Assembly (NCBI GenBank): GCA_018401735.1
Contig: JAGYKI010000007.1
Coordinates: 62,001 to 126,000, forward strand
Source: Schleiferiaceae bacterium
Lineage (GTDB): Bacteria; Bacteroidota; Bacteroidia; Flavobacteriales; Schleiferiaceae
Reading direction: 5' to 3'
DNA: 64,000 nucleotides
The translations under genes and the position numbers were made by a program. The notes under the pieces are model-generated. The model ran no database searches and was not told where the DNA came from. It saw only the letters and a program-made list of their open reading frames with translations. Every line of letters starts with the position of its first letter. Within the stretch, counting starts at the first letter, position 1. Shown piece after piece: positions 27,546 through 37,230 of the stretch.

Positions 27546-28588
27546 TACACCTTTTTATAGGAAACCGTATCGGTAAGACTTTCTAGAAAAGCAATAAGAG
27601 CGGCCTTGTCATCGGCAGATATTGTAAAGCCTTTGATAAGGTCGCTTTTTAGTGGGTGTTGGCTTCCGCCAGATGCGTAATGATCAATCACCTCACTTAA
27701 AGTAGAGAGGGAACCATCATGCATATAAGGTCCTGTAAGTGCAATATTTCTAAGCATCGCTACTTTAAACTTTCCTTCGTGTTCAGCCAAATTGTTGGTT
27801 ACGCGTGCCCGACCAGGGTCAGCGGTATAGTCTTCATACAAACCATTATTCTGAAAACTAAAGTCTGTAGTTAAAGGGAATTGATGACAACTTACACAAC
27901 TTAATGCCTCACTCTTAAAAAGCGCTAAACCCCTCTTTTCTTGATTGGTTAAAGCCAAAGTATCGCCATAATAATAATACTCATCAAAAGCACTGCGATA
28001 AGAGACCAGAGTTCTTTCGTAAGTAGCAAGAGCTAAACTTAAAGTATAGGCACTAACGGGTAAATCAAAAACTCTTTGAAATTTTTCATTGTAATTGGCA
28101 TCTGCCGCAACGCGAGCGATAGCCTCGGTAAAAGGAAGATCCATTTCACGATGCTCTTCGATAGGCCCAATAACCTGACTTTCTAAACTAGGATTACCGC
28201 CATCCATAAAAAAGTAAGGATGCCAGCCAACATTAAACAAAGTAGGTGAATTGCGATTGTGCATGCGCCCTTCCGTGCCCACACTCACTTTCAATCCATC
28301 CGTAAAAGCTAAATTAGTGAGATGACAAGAGGAACAAGAAATATCGAAATTGCGACTTAGTATTGGATCAAAAAATAGATCTTCACCCAATTCTGCCCGT
28401 TCACGAGTGATAAGTTTGTCAGACTCCATCTCCATACTAGGGAAATGGGGAATAGTTAAACTAATTACCGCATTAGAGCTGTTAACAACCACTTTTTCTT
28501 CTTTAATACAAGAAGAAAATATAAAAAGGGAGAGGCTAACTAAAGCCAATCTCCCTTTCCAATTTCTATTAGTTGTTTTTGTGGCCAT
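27542..28588 (-). CDS. MbnH-like di-haem cytochrome c peroxidase family lipoprotein
   Basis: About 348 residues from ATG 28588 (28591 is equally possible). The signal ends in SLFIFSSC, a lipobox. Two haem c sites are visible: CSSCH in the N-terminal domain and CVSCH in the C-terminal domain, with GPYMHDGSLSTLSEVIDHY near the end as in MauG/CcpA relatives. It overlaps the MbnP-like gene by 20 bases. In characterised MbnP/MbnH pairs the di-haem protein modifies a Trp of MbnP for copper binding, and that role is inferred here. The protein is anchored in the periplasm. A plain cytochrome c peroxidase is the alternative, but the partner gene argues for MbnH. Confidence 0.86.
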   Translation of the reverse strand: MATKTTNRNWKGRLALVSLSLFIFSSCIKEEKVVVNSSNAVISLTIPHFPSMEMESDKLITRERAELGEDLFFDPILSRNFDISCSSCHLTNLAFTDGLKVSVGTEGRMHNRNSPTLFNVGWHPYFFMDGGNPSLESQVIGPIEEHREMDLPFTEAIARVAADANYNEKFQRVFDLPVSAYTLSLALATYERTLVSYRSAFDEYYYYGDTLALTNQEKRGLALFKSEALSCVSCHQFPLTTDFSFQNNGLYEDYTADPGRARVTNNLAEHEGKFKVAMLRNIALTGPYMHDGSLSTLSEVIDHYASGGSQHPLKSDLIKGFTISADDKAALIAFLESLTDTVSYKKVY

Positions 28589-29366
28589 CATCCATTTTAC
28601 TAATGGTAAGGGCTTTATCAAACTGATCCATCATTTTAAATCCAAGCGCTCTTCCGTCGTTCATCGACATGGTTAAGATTTCGGTATTTAAATCTACTCC
28701 ATTCAAAAACTCTTTATAATCGACTGCTAAAACAACATTCAGTGTTTCACCACCCTTCACATCAGTATGCAGCATGGCGCTACGATCTTTTCTAAACTCA
28801 TTAGTTCCTAAGTGATATTTGAACACTTGATCGTAAGTACCGTCACCTTCATAATCAACCTCACCTTCTATTTTAACGAAGATGTAACCACTAGCCCAAG
28901 TCCAGTACATGCCCTCAGGTTGTGGCCCTAGAGGATGAGTAGGATCTGAAAAATCGGTGGGTTGAACGCCAGTTGAGCCATTTTCAGTATTGGAAGCGGA
29001 ATCCACCCCAACGCTAAAATTAAACATGTGCGCATGACCTTCTTGCATGAAACCAAGATCAGACATTGTTACATCGGGACGAACAATTAAATACTCAGGA
29101 CTAAGGGCGGTCATACCGCCGGCATCATCCATAATCACAGGTTTGGAAAGATAGAAGGTCGCCAAACTGTAACGTACCTTATAACCATTATCCAATGTAT
29201 ACTCGGTGTTTAAGGAAAAGTCTTCCGTACCGAAGTTGAAATCATAATTTAAATTAACCTGCACCGTAGTGTTTGCAATTGGAGTATTTGATACGGGCTC
29301 ATCGTCTTTACAGGCAGAGGTAGAAATTATAGCAAGGGCCAGAAGGCCTAAAATTTTTGTTTTCAT
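28569..29366 (-). CDS. MbnP-like copper-associated lipoprotein
   Basis: 265 residues from ATG 29366. This start gives a lipoprotein signal MKTKILGLLALAIISTSAC, and upstream codons are not protein-like. The domain runs from about residue 38 (VQVNLNYDFNFGTEDFSL) through YKVRYSLATFYLSKP and the HPLGPQPEGMYWTWASGYIF block, the most conserved part of MbnP, with the Trp pair that MbnH-type enzymes can oxidise. The C-terminus is His/Lys rich (KMDDGHKNN). It precedes and overlaps the MbnH-like gene. No methanobactin biosynthesis genes are near, so this is a stand-alone pair, as in many other bacteria. Confidence 0.85.
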   Translation of the reverse strand: MKTKILGLLALAIISTSACKDDEPVSNTPIANTTVQVNLNYDFNFGTEDFSLNTEYTLDNGYKVRYSLATFYLSKPVIMDDAGGMTALSPEYLIVRPDVTMSDLGFMQEGHAHMFNFSVGVDSASNTENGSTGVQPTDFSDPTHPLGPQPEGMYWTWASGYIFVKIEGEVDYEGDGTYDQVFKYHLGTNEFRKDRSAMLHTDVKGGETLNVVLAVDYKEFLNGVDLNTEILTMSMNDGRALGFKMMDQFDKALTISKMDDGHKNN

Positions 29367-29404
29367 TTTTTGATAATTTAAGATTGAAATAAGCAAATCG
29401 TGGA

Positions 29405-29776
29405 TTAAATCACTTTTTGCGGCGGCCGCCAAATCTTAAAAACCAATGTCTTATCTAACCAAACTTGGACGTTAAACCCCGTTTTTGCAACGAAGGGCTT
29501 AAACACGTTTAAACTAAATTCCTCTAAGTCGTTGTTTAAATATTCGTCCAACCTTAAGTCAAGCCAAGAAACTGGATTCTCCCGCTCCTCACTAGGTTGC
29601 AACATTTCGCGCAAAACACATGAGCCTTGGCAATTATTATCCTCCACTCGGCGCATTTCGCACTTTTCGCTAGAGATGTTAGGCTGATTTATTTTAAAAA
29701 AAGCGTAGCTCATCGACTGATGCAAATTTGCTATCAGCATGATAAAAGTGAACCCTATAGTTAATAAGTTACGCAT
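29405..29776 (-). CDS. Small secreted protein with KCEMRRVEDNNCQGSCVLRE motif
   Basis: 123 residues with an N-terminal hydrophobic segment (residues 4-20). The central stretch with three Cys (KCEM, NCQGSCVLRE, around residues 38-56) resembles the short C-x-G-x-C proteins that Bacteroidota often encode next to metal-receptor and copper genes. I do not know a function. It lies 38 bases upstream of the MbnP-like gene on the same strand, suggesting one transcript (small protein, MbnP, MbnH). A metal-handling role is inferred from the Cys motif and the neighbours. Confidence 0.65.
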   Translation of the reverse strand: MRNLLTIGFTFIMLIANLHQSMSYAFFKINQPNISSEKCEMRRVEDNNCQGSCVLREMLQPSEERENPVSWLDLRLDEYLNNDLEEFSLNVFKPFVAKTGFNVQVWLDKTLVFKIWRPPQKVI

Positions 29777-29886
29777 AAGTCAAAATTAGGCTAAAAAAAC
29801 TCCCTAATAAGTGAGAATTAGCACCAAAGTCTATCCAATTAGTAAACGTTACTATCAGACCAGAGGTTGGGAAAATTTTAACCTTC

Positions 29887-30288
29887 CTAAGCGAACTCTA
29901 AACCGCAAGAACGACATACTTGGTAACTTGCTTTGTGATAGCGAAGGCGGCTACCTAAGGTTGACCAATAAAAGCTCACCGTTTTAAAAAACTGCCCCTT
30001 CATCATATCTTTAGCTCTAAGCGAATCAGAACCACAGTTCGGACAATTTGCTTTTTGCGCATTAGCAATTCTTTGTTCCACTTCCAGAACACGTAAAACC
30101 TGCAGTGCTTTTTCAAATGAGTCGTTTGGTACAGCAATAGCATGGCCTTCGGGGAACTTGTGATTTTCGTAAGTAGAACCCACATTATTCGCAAAAGCCT
30201 TAATACCTTTCTCTAGGAGCTTTGCCTTTAAAAGACGCGCATCCTCCTCATTGTCAAAGTCTTTGACTAAAATCAACATTGATAACAT
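29887..30288 (-). CDS. DUF2007 protein with C-terminal zinc ribbon
   Basis: 133 residues from ATG 30288, or 130 from ATG 30279 (LILVKDFDNEEDARLLKAKL), which starts closer to the domain. Residues 5-65 match the DUF2007 putative signal-transducing fold (DARLLKAKLLEKGIKAFANN). The C-terminal half has two Cys pairs, CPNCGSDSL and CRSCGLEF, that should bind zinc. Such proteins are common in Bacteroidota and uncharacterised. It stands alone between the Mbn genes and the acetate locus. Confidence 0.75.
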   Translation of the reverse strand: MLSMLILVKDFDNEEDARLLKAKLLEKGIKAFANNVGSTYENHKFPEGHAIAVPNDSFEKALQVLRVLEVEQRIANAQKANCPNCGSDSLRAKDMMKGQFFKTVSFYWSTLGSRLRYHKASYQVCRSCGLEFA

Positions 30289-30353
30289 TTATTTCCCTCC
30301 GAATCAGCAAAATAAAAGACAATATTTCACATAAGGCCCATTATTAATAAAAA

Positions 30354-30380
30354 AAAGCGATGATTTTCAGTCATCGCTTT
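30354..30380 (-). terminator. Intrinsic terminator of the kinase-synthetase operon
   Basis: AAAGCGATGA and TCATCGCTTT form a perfect ten-base-pair stem with a seven-base loop. On the minus strand it is followed by a T run, 34 bases after the acs stop. Confidence 0.88.
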
Positions 30381-30413
30381 GATTATCATTATATTAGGAT
30401 ATAAATTTAGAAG

Positions 30414-32318
30414 CTAAATTGCCCCATCTTTAATCTCATCCACCACATCTGGATCTAATAAGGTAGAGGTATCCCCTAAATTACTGGTATCCCCTTCTGC
30501 GATTTTTCTTAAAATTCTACGCATAATCTTACCCGAACGCGTCTTGGGCAAACCACTCACAAACTGGATTTTATCGGGCTTCGCTATTTTTCCGATCTCT
30601 TGAACCACCGTTTCCACAATTTCTGCGCGTAACTTATCGGGGTTGGTGGGTGGTTCTTTGGTAATAACATAAGCATATATTCCTTGTCCTTTTATATCGT
30701 GTGGATAACCTACTACGGCACTTTCGGCTACGATATGATCATTGGAGTTAATGGCATTTTCAATTTCAGCGGTACCAAAACGGTGACCACTTACATTAAT
30801 TACGTCATCGACTCTACCAATAATACGATACATGCCATTCTCATCGCGACGAGCCCCATCTCCAGTAAAGTAATAACCCTCATAATGGGAGAAATAGGTG
30901 TTTTTACAACGCTCATGATCCCCATAAGTCGTGCGTAGCATACTTGGCCAAGGAAAGCGCACGGCTAAATAACCTTCCTCACCATTGCCTTCAATTTCAT
31001 TTCCTTCTTGATCTAATAATACAGGCTGAATACCCGGTAATGGATAACCTGCAAAAGATGGCTTCATAGGACTATGCGCTCCTAATCCAGAAATCATAAT
31101 TCCACCCGTTTCGGTTTGCCACCAGGTATCTACAATAGGACATTTTTCTTTACCTACGTGAATATGGTACCACTCCCAGGCCTCCTCATTAATAGGCTCG
31201 CCTACGGTTCCTAATGTTTTTAAGGAGTAGAGGCCATAACTTAAAACATGATCTTCCCCTTTAGCCATTAAGGCTCGAATAGCTGTAGGAGCAGTATAAA
31301 ACTGATTTACCCCATGCTTATCACATACCTGCCAAAAACGACCAGCATCGGGATAAGTCGGAACGCCTTCAAACATTAGGGTTGTGGCGCCATTTAATAG
31401 GGGTCCATAAACAATATAGCTATGCCCAGTAATCCAACCTATATCGGCCGTACACCAGTACACATCACTTTCATCATATTGGAACACATTCATAAAGCTA
31501 TAGCCAGCATAAACCATATAACCACCACAAGTGTGTACTACACCTTTCGGTTTTCCTGTGCTACCCGAAGTGTATAAAATAAAGAGCATATCCTCGCTAT
31601 CCATTGGCTCGGCCAGACAATGCCTATCGGCAGTTGCCAATTCTTCATGCATCCAAAAGTCGCGACCTTCTTGCATTTTAACATTCCATTGGGTACGCTC
31701 TGCTACTATAACCGTTTCTACGGAGGTACAAGTTTTAAGAGCCTCATCTACCACTGCCTTGCAAGGAATCTCCTTGGCGCCACGATACATACCATCGGCA
31801 GTTACGACCATTTTACAAGCCGAATCATTTATTCGATCGGCCAAAGCGTGGGCAGAGAAACCTGCGAAAACTACCGAATGTATGGCGCCAATGCGTGCAC
31901 AAGCTAAAACAGTTACGGTTAATTGAGGAATCATCGGCATATAAATAGCCACCCGGTCTCCCTTGGTAATACCATGTTTTTTAAGAACATTCGCGGTTTT
32001 ACAAACTTCTTCGTGCAATTCACGGTAGGTCATGCGAACATATCTTTCTTTGGGATCATTAGGTTCCCAAATTAAGGCCAGTTTATTGCCGCGCGACTCT
32101 AAATGTCGATCCAAGCAGTTTTCAGTAATATTAAGTTTAGCACCTTTAAACCACTTTATATCAGGGCCTTTAAAATTCCACTCTAATGTTTTATTCCAAG
32201 GCGCTTGCCACTGATAATTACTAGCTATTTCGGCCCAAAACTCTTCAGGTTTTTCGATGCTTAGTGCATATTGCTCATGATACTCCTCAATGGAGTTAAT
32301 GCGGTATTTTGCTTTCAT
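30414..32318 (-). CDS. acs: Acetyl-CoA synthetase (AMP-forming)
   Basis: 634 residues, close to the usual 650. The order is an N-terminal ACAS_N segment, the P-loop-like YTSGSTGKPKGVVHT, the acetate-binding region with WWQTETGGIMIS, the hinge YYFTGDGARRDENG and the C-terminal PKTRSGKIMRRILRKIAEG, which holds the regulatory/catalytic Lys acetylated in known Acs. It converts acetate, ATP and CoA to acetyl-CoA, AMP and PPi. It is the last gene of a five-gene unit (58-residue membrane protein, SLC5-kinase, receiver, PrpE-like, Acs), five bases after the propionyl-CoA synthetase. Control by the SLC5-kinase is inferred from CrbS-type systems that switch on acs elsewhere. Confidence 0.95.
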   Translation of the reverse strand: MKAKYRINSIEEYHEQYALSIEKPEEFWAEIASNYQWQAPWNKTLEWNFKGPDIKWFKGAKLNITENCLDRHLESRGNKLALIWEPNDPKERYVRMTYRELHEEVCKTANVLKKHGITKGDRVAIYMPMIPQLTVTVLACARIGAIHSVVFAGFSAHALADRINDSACKMVVTADGMYRGAKEIPCKAVVDEALKTCTSVETVIVAERTQWNVKMQEGRDFWMHEELATADRHCLAEPMDSEDMLFILYTSGSTGKPKGVVHTCGGYMVYAGYSFMNVFQYDESDVYWCTADIGWITGHSYIVYGPLLNGATTLMFEGVPTYPDAGRFWQVCDKHGVNQFYTAPTAIRALMAKGEDHVLSYGLYSLKTLGTVGEPINEEAWEWYHIHVGKEKCPIVDTWWQTETGGIMISGLGAHSPMKPSFAGYPLPGIQPVLLDQEGNEIEGNGEEGYLAVRFPWPSMLRTTYGDHERCKNTYFSHYEGYYFTGDGARRDENGMYRIIGRVDDVINVSGHRFGTAEIENAINSNDHIVAESAVVGYPHDIKGQGIYAYVITKEPPTNPDKLRAEIVETVVQEIGKIAKPDKIQFVSGLPKTRSGKIMRRILRKIAEGDTSNLGDTSTLLDPDVVDEIKDGAI

Positions 32319-32323
32319 ATATT

Positions 32324-34213
32324 CTAATTTGTCTGTTTATAATTGGGATGTATTGCTTCTTTAATTTCTTCTACAATAGTGGGATCATCGATAGTGGAAG
32401 GAATGCTAAACTCATCTTTGTTGGCAATCGCTCGGATTAACTTGCGTAAGATTTTACCCGAACGTGTTTTCGGCAAACGCTTCACTTGAACCACCGTTTT
32501 TAAGGCCGCTACTGGACCAATTTCTGATCTGATCGAAGATATGATTTCATTACCGATCTCCAAAAAATTTTGCTGACTCTGCTGCACCACCACTAAAGCC
32601 AAAGGAATCTGTCCTTTTATTTCGTCGTTAACTCCTACCACAGCACATTCTGCCACTAATGGGTGAGCGGCAACCACCTCTTCCATTTCTACCGTAGAAA
32701 GACGATGACCTGCCACGTTAATTATATCGTCTACCCTTCCGGTGATAAATAGATAGTCGTCTGCATCTTTAAAACCGCCATCACCACTAAAATAATAGCC
32801 TGGAAAGCGACTTAAATAACTATCCTTAAAACCTTGATCTTGCTCCCAAAGCGTAGGTAAGCAACCAGGCGGCAGCGGCAGTTTAACTGCTACATAACCC
32901 TCGGCACCCGCTGGTTTTTCGTCGCCTTCCTCATCTAAAATTCGTAAATCATAACCGGGTACTGCTTTCGCCACCGAGCCTTCTTTTATCGGTAAAAGCT
33001 CAAGTCCCGCTAAATTAGCTAGCATAGGCCAACCACTTTCCGTTTGCCACCAATGATCAATAACGGGAATACCTAGTTGCTTGCGGGTCCAACTTAAAGT
33101 TGCCACATCACAACGCTCGCCCGCTAAAAACTGCAGGCGCAAGGAACTTAAATCGTAAGCCTTAATAAACACGCCATTAGGATCTTCTTGACGAATGGCG
33201 CGAATGGCAGTAGGTGCGGTAAACATCACATTTACCTTATACTCGGAAATTACCCGCCAAAAAGTAGAGGCATCGGGCGTGCGAATAGGTTTTCCTTCGA
33301 AAAGAATGGTCGTAACCCCACTAATAAGCGGGGCATACACAATATAAGAATGACCTACCACCCAGCCAATATCGGAGGCCGCCCAAAACACATCGCCGGG
33401 TTTCAAACCGTAAACTTTCTCCATACTGTAACGCAAGGCCACGGCATGCCCACCATTATCGCGTACTACGCCTTTGGGCTTACCCGTAGTTCCACTGGTA
33501 TATAAAATATAAAGTGGATCGGTGGCTTCCAGAGGGGTGCAGCCCACGCTTTCCGCAGATGCGACCATAGTTTCAAAGTCGATATCATAGTCTTTACTCG
33601 GCACTAACGCACCAAGCTTACGCTGAAAGATCACCACATTCTGAACTTTGTGTTCTGCTAAATCTACGGCCTTATCCACCATTGGCTTATAGGGAATAAT
33701 TCGATCTACTTCAATGCCGGAAGAAGCGGTTACAATTAGCTTCGGTTTCGCATCATCAATGCGGATCGCTAATTCATGGGGCGCAAAACCACCAAACACT
33801 ACCGAATGAACAGCGCCTAAACGCGCACAAGCTAGCATGGTCATTACCGCCTCGGGAATCATGGGCATATAGATGACTACCGTGTCACCCTTTAGTACCC
33901 CTAATTTTTTAAGGCCGCCCGCAATTTTCGCCACACGATCGCGCATATCGCGAAAGGTATAGGCTCGCTTGGTTTGGGTTACAGGGGAATCGTATTGCAA
34001 GGCAATTTGATCAGCACGCCCATTTTCTACGTGGTAATCGAGGGACAAATAAGCCGTATTGGTATAGGCGCCTTTAAACCAGCGGTACAAACCATTTTCG
34101 TCGATACTTAAAACCTGATCCGCCGGTTTATACCAGTCGAGGGCTTGCGCTTGAGCCCCCCAAAACCCTTCGGGGTCTGATATGCTTTTTTTATATTCTT
34201 CTTGATAATTCAT
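32324..34213 (-). CDS. prpE: Propionyl-CoA synthetase-type acyl-CoA synthetase
   Basis: 629 residues, homologous to Acs but of the PrpE/ACSS3 branch: YTSGTTGKPKGVVRDNGGHA (the VRDNGGH form is typical of PrpE), IDHWWQTESGWPMLANL and PGYDLRILDEEG. The C-terminal Lys motif PKTRSGKILRKLIRAI is intact. It should activate propionate and perhaps other short-chain acids. The start overlaps the receiver gene stop (ATGA at 34210-34213). Having Acs and PrpE side by side suggests a locus for mixed short-chain fatty acids. The exact chain-length preference is not decided by sequence. Confidence 0.87.
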   Translation of the reverse strand: MNYQEEYKKSISDPEGFWGAQAQALDWYKPADQVLSIDENGLYRWFKGAYTNTAYLSLDYHVENGRADQIALQYDSPVTQTKRAYTFRDMRDRVAKIAGGLKKLGVLKGDTVVIYMPMIPEAVMTMLACARLGAVHSVVFGGFAPHELAIRIDDAKPKLIVTASSGIEVDRIIPYKPMVDKAVDLAEHKVQNVVIFQRKLGALVPSKDYDIDFETMVASAESVGCTPLEATDPLYILYTSGTTGKPKGVVRDNGGHAVALRYSMEKVYGLKPGDVFWAASDIGWVVGHSYIVYAPLISGVTTILFEGKPIRTPDASTFWRVISEYKVNVMFTAPTAIRAIRQEDPNGVFIKAYDLSSLRLQFLAGERCDVATLSWTRKQLGIPVIDHWWQTESGWPMLANLAGLELLPIKEGSVAKAVPGYDLRILDEEGDEKPAGAEGYVAVKLPLPPGCLPTLWEQDQGFKDSYLSRFPGYYFSGDGGFKDADDYLFITGRVDDIINVAGHRLSTVEMEEVVAAHPLVAECAVVGVNDEIKGQIPLALVVVQQSQQNFLEIGNEIISSIRSEIGPVAALKTVVQVKRLPKTRSGKILRKLIRAIANKDEFSIPSTIDDPTIVEEIKEAIHPNYKQTN

Positions 34214-34575
34214 GGTGAGGTGATTAATTCTTTGATCTTTTGCACTATTTCTTTATTCGAAAAAGGCTTGTGTAGGTATAGGTCAGCACCCACTTCGTAA
34301 CCTTTTTCTTCGTCGCTTTTTTTGCTTTTCGCAGAAAGGAAAATAACTTTAGGGGCATTTTCCTTGGCTTTGATATATTGGCAAACTTCATATCCATCTA
34401 CATCCGGCATCATAATATCCAGAAGAACTAAATCGGGAGAAGAACTATCTACCAAAGCCTTGGCCTCCGTTCCATTGCGTGCGATAAAAACCTCGTAGCC
34501 TTTGCGTTTAAAAAGGTATTCGAGGGACATTAGTATATTTATTTCGTCATCTACAATCAGAATTTTACTAGACAT
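34210..34575 (-). CDS. Single-domain response regulator (CheY-like receiver)
   Basis: 121 residues, a complete receiver and nothing more: acidic pair D9-D10, phospho-acceptor D53 in LLDIMMPD, Ser81 in the FLSAKSKK switch and K103 in LHKPFS. There is no DNA-binding output, unlike CrbR/ActR partners of other SLC5-kinases that carry a LuxR helix-turn-helix. It lies three bases after the kinase gene and overlaps prpE, so it is the cognate receiver. Output must be by protein contact or phosphorelay. Confidence 0.9.
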   Translation of the reverse strand: MSSKILIVDDEINILMSLEYLFKRKGYEVFIARNGTEAKALVDSSSPDLVLLDIMMPDVDGYEVCQYIKAKENAPKVIFLSAKSKKSDEEKGYEVGADLYLHKPFSNKEIVQKIKELITSP

Positions 34576-34578
34576 ATT

Positions 34579-37230
34579 TTAGCTCTTGAGGGGATTTTTA
34601 GTGTACTGAGGCAAGGTAAAGCACAAGCAGGTTTCACCCTTGGCGGTAGATTCGACCCAAATTTTACCGCGGTGCATTTGCACAATGTTTTTACAAATCG
34701 CTAAACCTAATCCGCTGCCCGAGGGCTTACGACGAGTTTGATCGCGCACTTGATAAAACTTATCAAAAATAATTTCTTGATCTGCGGCAGGAATACCGTT
34801 GCCATTATCGAGGATAGATACTTTAACGCTGTCCTCTAATTGAATAGCTGAAGCTCTTACTACACCGCCATCTGCGGCAGCGAACTTTAGGGCATTACCT
34901 AAAAGGTTGGTAATTACCTGCGCAATTCGGTCGGCATCGGCATAGGTCCCTTTTAAGGAATCGTCAATATCACAAGCTAGATCGATGCCCTGCTTAAGGG
35001 CCATAGCCTGGTAATTTGCGACGGCATTGCGAATTAAATCGCCCACCTGCACCTTGGTAAGCGATAGTTTCTGGTTACCGCTTTCAAATTTTTCTAAATC
35101 GAGAACATTACTAATTAAACGGGTAAGCCTATCGCAATCGGCCACTATATTATCTAAAAACATTTGCCGATCGGCTTCAGGCATTTCGGGGTCGTCTTGT
35201 AACAATTCTGCCTGCGAGCGAATAGCAGTTAATGGGGTACGCAGCTCGTGTGTAACGGTGTATAAAAACTCGTCTTTTAAATCGGCAAACTCAAGGAGTT
35301 TATCGTTCGCTTCTTGTAATTTTTCAGTCGCTTTTTTCAGCTGATCACTTCGTTTACTCAGTTCTTTATTAAGGAGTAATACCTTTTTACTCTCCTCCAA
35401 AATATCGAGTACTTCCCTCTGACTTAGCTCTTCTTTTTGCACTACCGAAGCAATCATAATTTTGGCACTAGCAGGACCAATCGTTTCCGATAACAGACGT
35501 TCGGCGTAAGTAATCATGCGACCATCGGCCAAGGGAGACGAGAGCCAATTTATATTGTTGAGGCGAGCATAGCGCTCTAAAACCTCTTCCGTACGATGGC
35601 TACCTAAAAAGTTAACCAAGAGAGCCTTCATATTGGGAAAGGGTGCGGTGCCACGGTACAGACTGGGGCTGTTTTCTTTGGTTCCAAACTTATCGGCGGC
35701 CACAAAAAGCAAGGCTTGGTTTTGCTCTTCAATGCTGGAATTTAATCGCAGGGAAAGAAAAACAAAAAGAATAGCATTAAAACCTAAACTTAAAAAGCTC
35801 GCGGCCGAAAAAGTTGAAAGCCCCATTCTTGCGGCAATATTCGCGGCCGAAAAAGGAGAATTTAACCAATAATTGAGCTCTGAAATTTGGGCAAGATTAG
35901 GCATCACTAAAAAGTAAAACCAAATAATAAATCCTAAAGTTATACTCCAATAGGCGGCGGGTCTTTTCGCGTCTCGCCAATAAAGCCCTCCTAAAAAAGC
36001 GGGAGCAAACTGACTCATCGCCACAAAGGAAATTAAGCCAATGCTAACCAAGGAGTTGCTGAGCGCTATAAAGTGATAATAGAGATAAGCGAGAATAATA
36101 ATTAGGGCAATGGCCAAGCGTCTTAAATTAATGATTCGCTTCGTGGCTGGCTTATTTTTCACCGCAAAATAAGGCACCAGAAGATAGGTGCTAATCATAT
36201 TACCCAAAGCCAAAGTAGACACGATAATCATGGAAGTAGAAGCCGATAGTCCACCGAGAAAAGCTAAAGTTGCGAGCGCATCTCCCGAAAGGATTTTACT
36301 GACACTTAATAAATAGAAATCGCTATTTACCTCGGGACTTAAAACTTGCCCCATAAAAGCAAAAGGCAAAATGAAAAGATTGATTATTAGCAAGTATAAA
36401 GGAAAGAGCCACAATGCTTTAGCGATATTCCTTTCGCTGTTATTCTCTACAATTCCCATTTGAAACTGCCGTGGCAGAAGCATAAATGCGAAGGCCGAAA
36501 TTAATAAAGTACTCATCCATTCTGTTCCCTCCGCATCTAGCGAAAGCGATTGAAAGTTTAACCAAGCCTGATCAAACTGAGGATGTTTTACAAAACTTTT
36601 AATGGCAATAATTCCCACCACCACAAAGGCAATAAGTTTAAAAAGGCTTTCGAAAGCGATAGTTCCAATTAGTCCTGCTTTGGGGCGATTTCCTTGCACG
36701 TAACGTGTCCCGAAGGCTATGGTAAAAACAATCATCAAAAGACTAACGTAAAGTGCGGGATCGGCCGTGCTAGAGCTGGATTTTATGTCGGCCTGCGCCA
36801 AGAAGCTAAAACTTTCACTTATCGCCTTAATTTGCAGAGAGATATACGGTAAAATCCCTAAAAGAGATAGCATAGCAACTAAGGCACCTAGAGCCTGACT
36901 TTTACCGTAGCGTGCGGCAAGGAAATCGGCCAAGGAGCTTATGCCCTGACTATTTTTAAGGCGAAATAATTTTTTAGAAACGGGGTACCAAAGGAATAAT
37001 GCTAAGGTGGGGCCGAGATAAATTAAAATAAAACTTAGACCAGAATTGGCAGCTCGCCCAATACTGCCGTAGAAAGTCCAAGCAGTACAGTATACCGCTA
37101 GGGCTAAAGCGTAAACATAAGGCATCCACGGTCTAAAAGTGCTGCCACTAAGCTTTCGCTCGAAAAACCAGCCCGCTAAAAATATGAGCAAGAGGTATAA
37201 AATCCCTATGATTACTAAAGTGTAAAACAT
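34579..37230 (-). CDS. SLC5-type transporter fused to a sensor histidine kinase (CrbS/CbrA-like)
   Basis: 883 residues. Residues 1-490 form a sodium:solute symporter (SLC5) with about thirteen helices, from WTFYGSIGRAANSGLSFILI to the long later helices. A STAC-like linker follows (FLGSHRTEEVLERYARLNN, about 545-610), then a coiled coil (KKATEKLQEANDKLLEF), the DHp His at 661 in THELRTPLTAI, and the ATPase with NLLGNALKFAA, DNGNGIPAADQ and SGSGLGLAICKNIV. CrbS-type kinases control acetyl-CoA synthetase in Proteobacteria. Placement upstream of acs and prpE suggests the same role. The start directly abuts the stop of the small membrane protein. No PAS domain is evident between STAC and DHp. Confidence 0.93.
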   Translation of the reverse strand: MFYTLVIIGILYLLLIFLAGWFFERKLSGSTFRPWMPYVYALALAVYCTAWTFYGSIGRAANSGLSFILIYLGPTLALFLWYPVSKKLFRLKNSQGISSLADFLAARYGKSQALGALVAMLSLLGILPYISLQIKAISESFSFLAQADIKSSSSTADPALYVSLLMIVFTIAFGTRYVQGNRPKAGLIGTIAFESLFKLIAFVVVGIIAIKSFVKHPQFDQAWLNFQSLSLDAEGTEWMSTLLISAFAFMLLPRQFQMGIVENNSERNIAKALWLFPLYLLIINLFILPFAFMGQVLSPEVNSDFYLLSVSKILSGDALATLAFLGGLSASTSMIIVSTLALGNMISTYLLVPYFAVKNKPATKRIINLRRLAIALIIILAYLYYHFIALSNSLVSIGLISFVAMSQFAPAFLGGLYWRDAKRPAAYWSITLGFIIWFYFLVMPNLAQISELNYWLNSPFSAANIAARMGLSTFSAASFLSLGFNAILFVFLSLRLNSSIEEQNQALLFVAADKFGTKENSPSLYRGTAPFPNMKALLVNFLGSHRTEEVLERYARLNNINWLSSPLADGRMITYAERLLSETIGPASAKIMIASVVQKEELSQREVLDILEESKKVLLLNKELSKRSDQLKKATEKLQEANDKLLEFADLKDEFLYTVTHELRTPLTAIRSQAELLQDDPEMPEADRQMFLDNIVADCDRLTRLISNVLDLEKFESGNQKLSLTKVQVGDLIRNAVANYQAMALKQGIDLACDIDDSLKGTYADADRIAQVITNLLGNALKFAAADGGVVRASAIQLEDSVKVSILDNGNGIPAADQEIIFDKFYQVRDQTRRKPSGSGLGLAICKNIVQMHRGKIWVESTAKGETCLCFTLPQYTKNPLKS

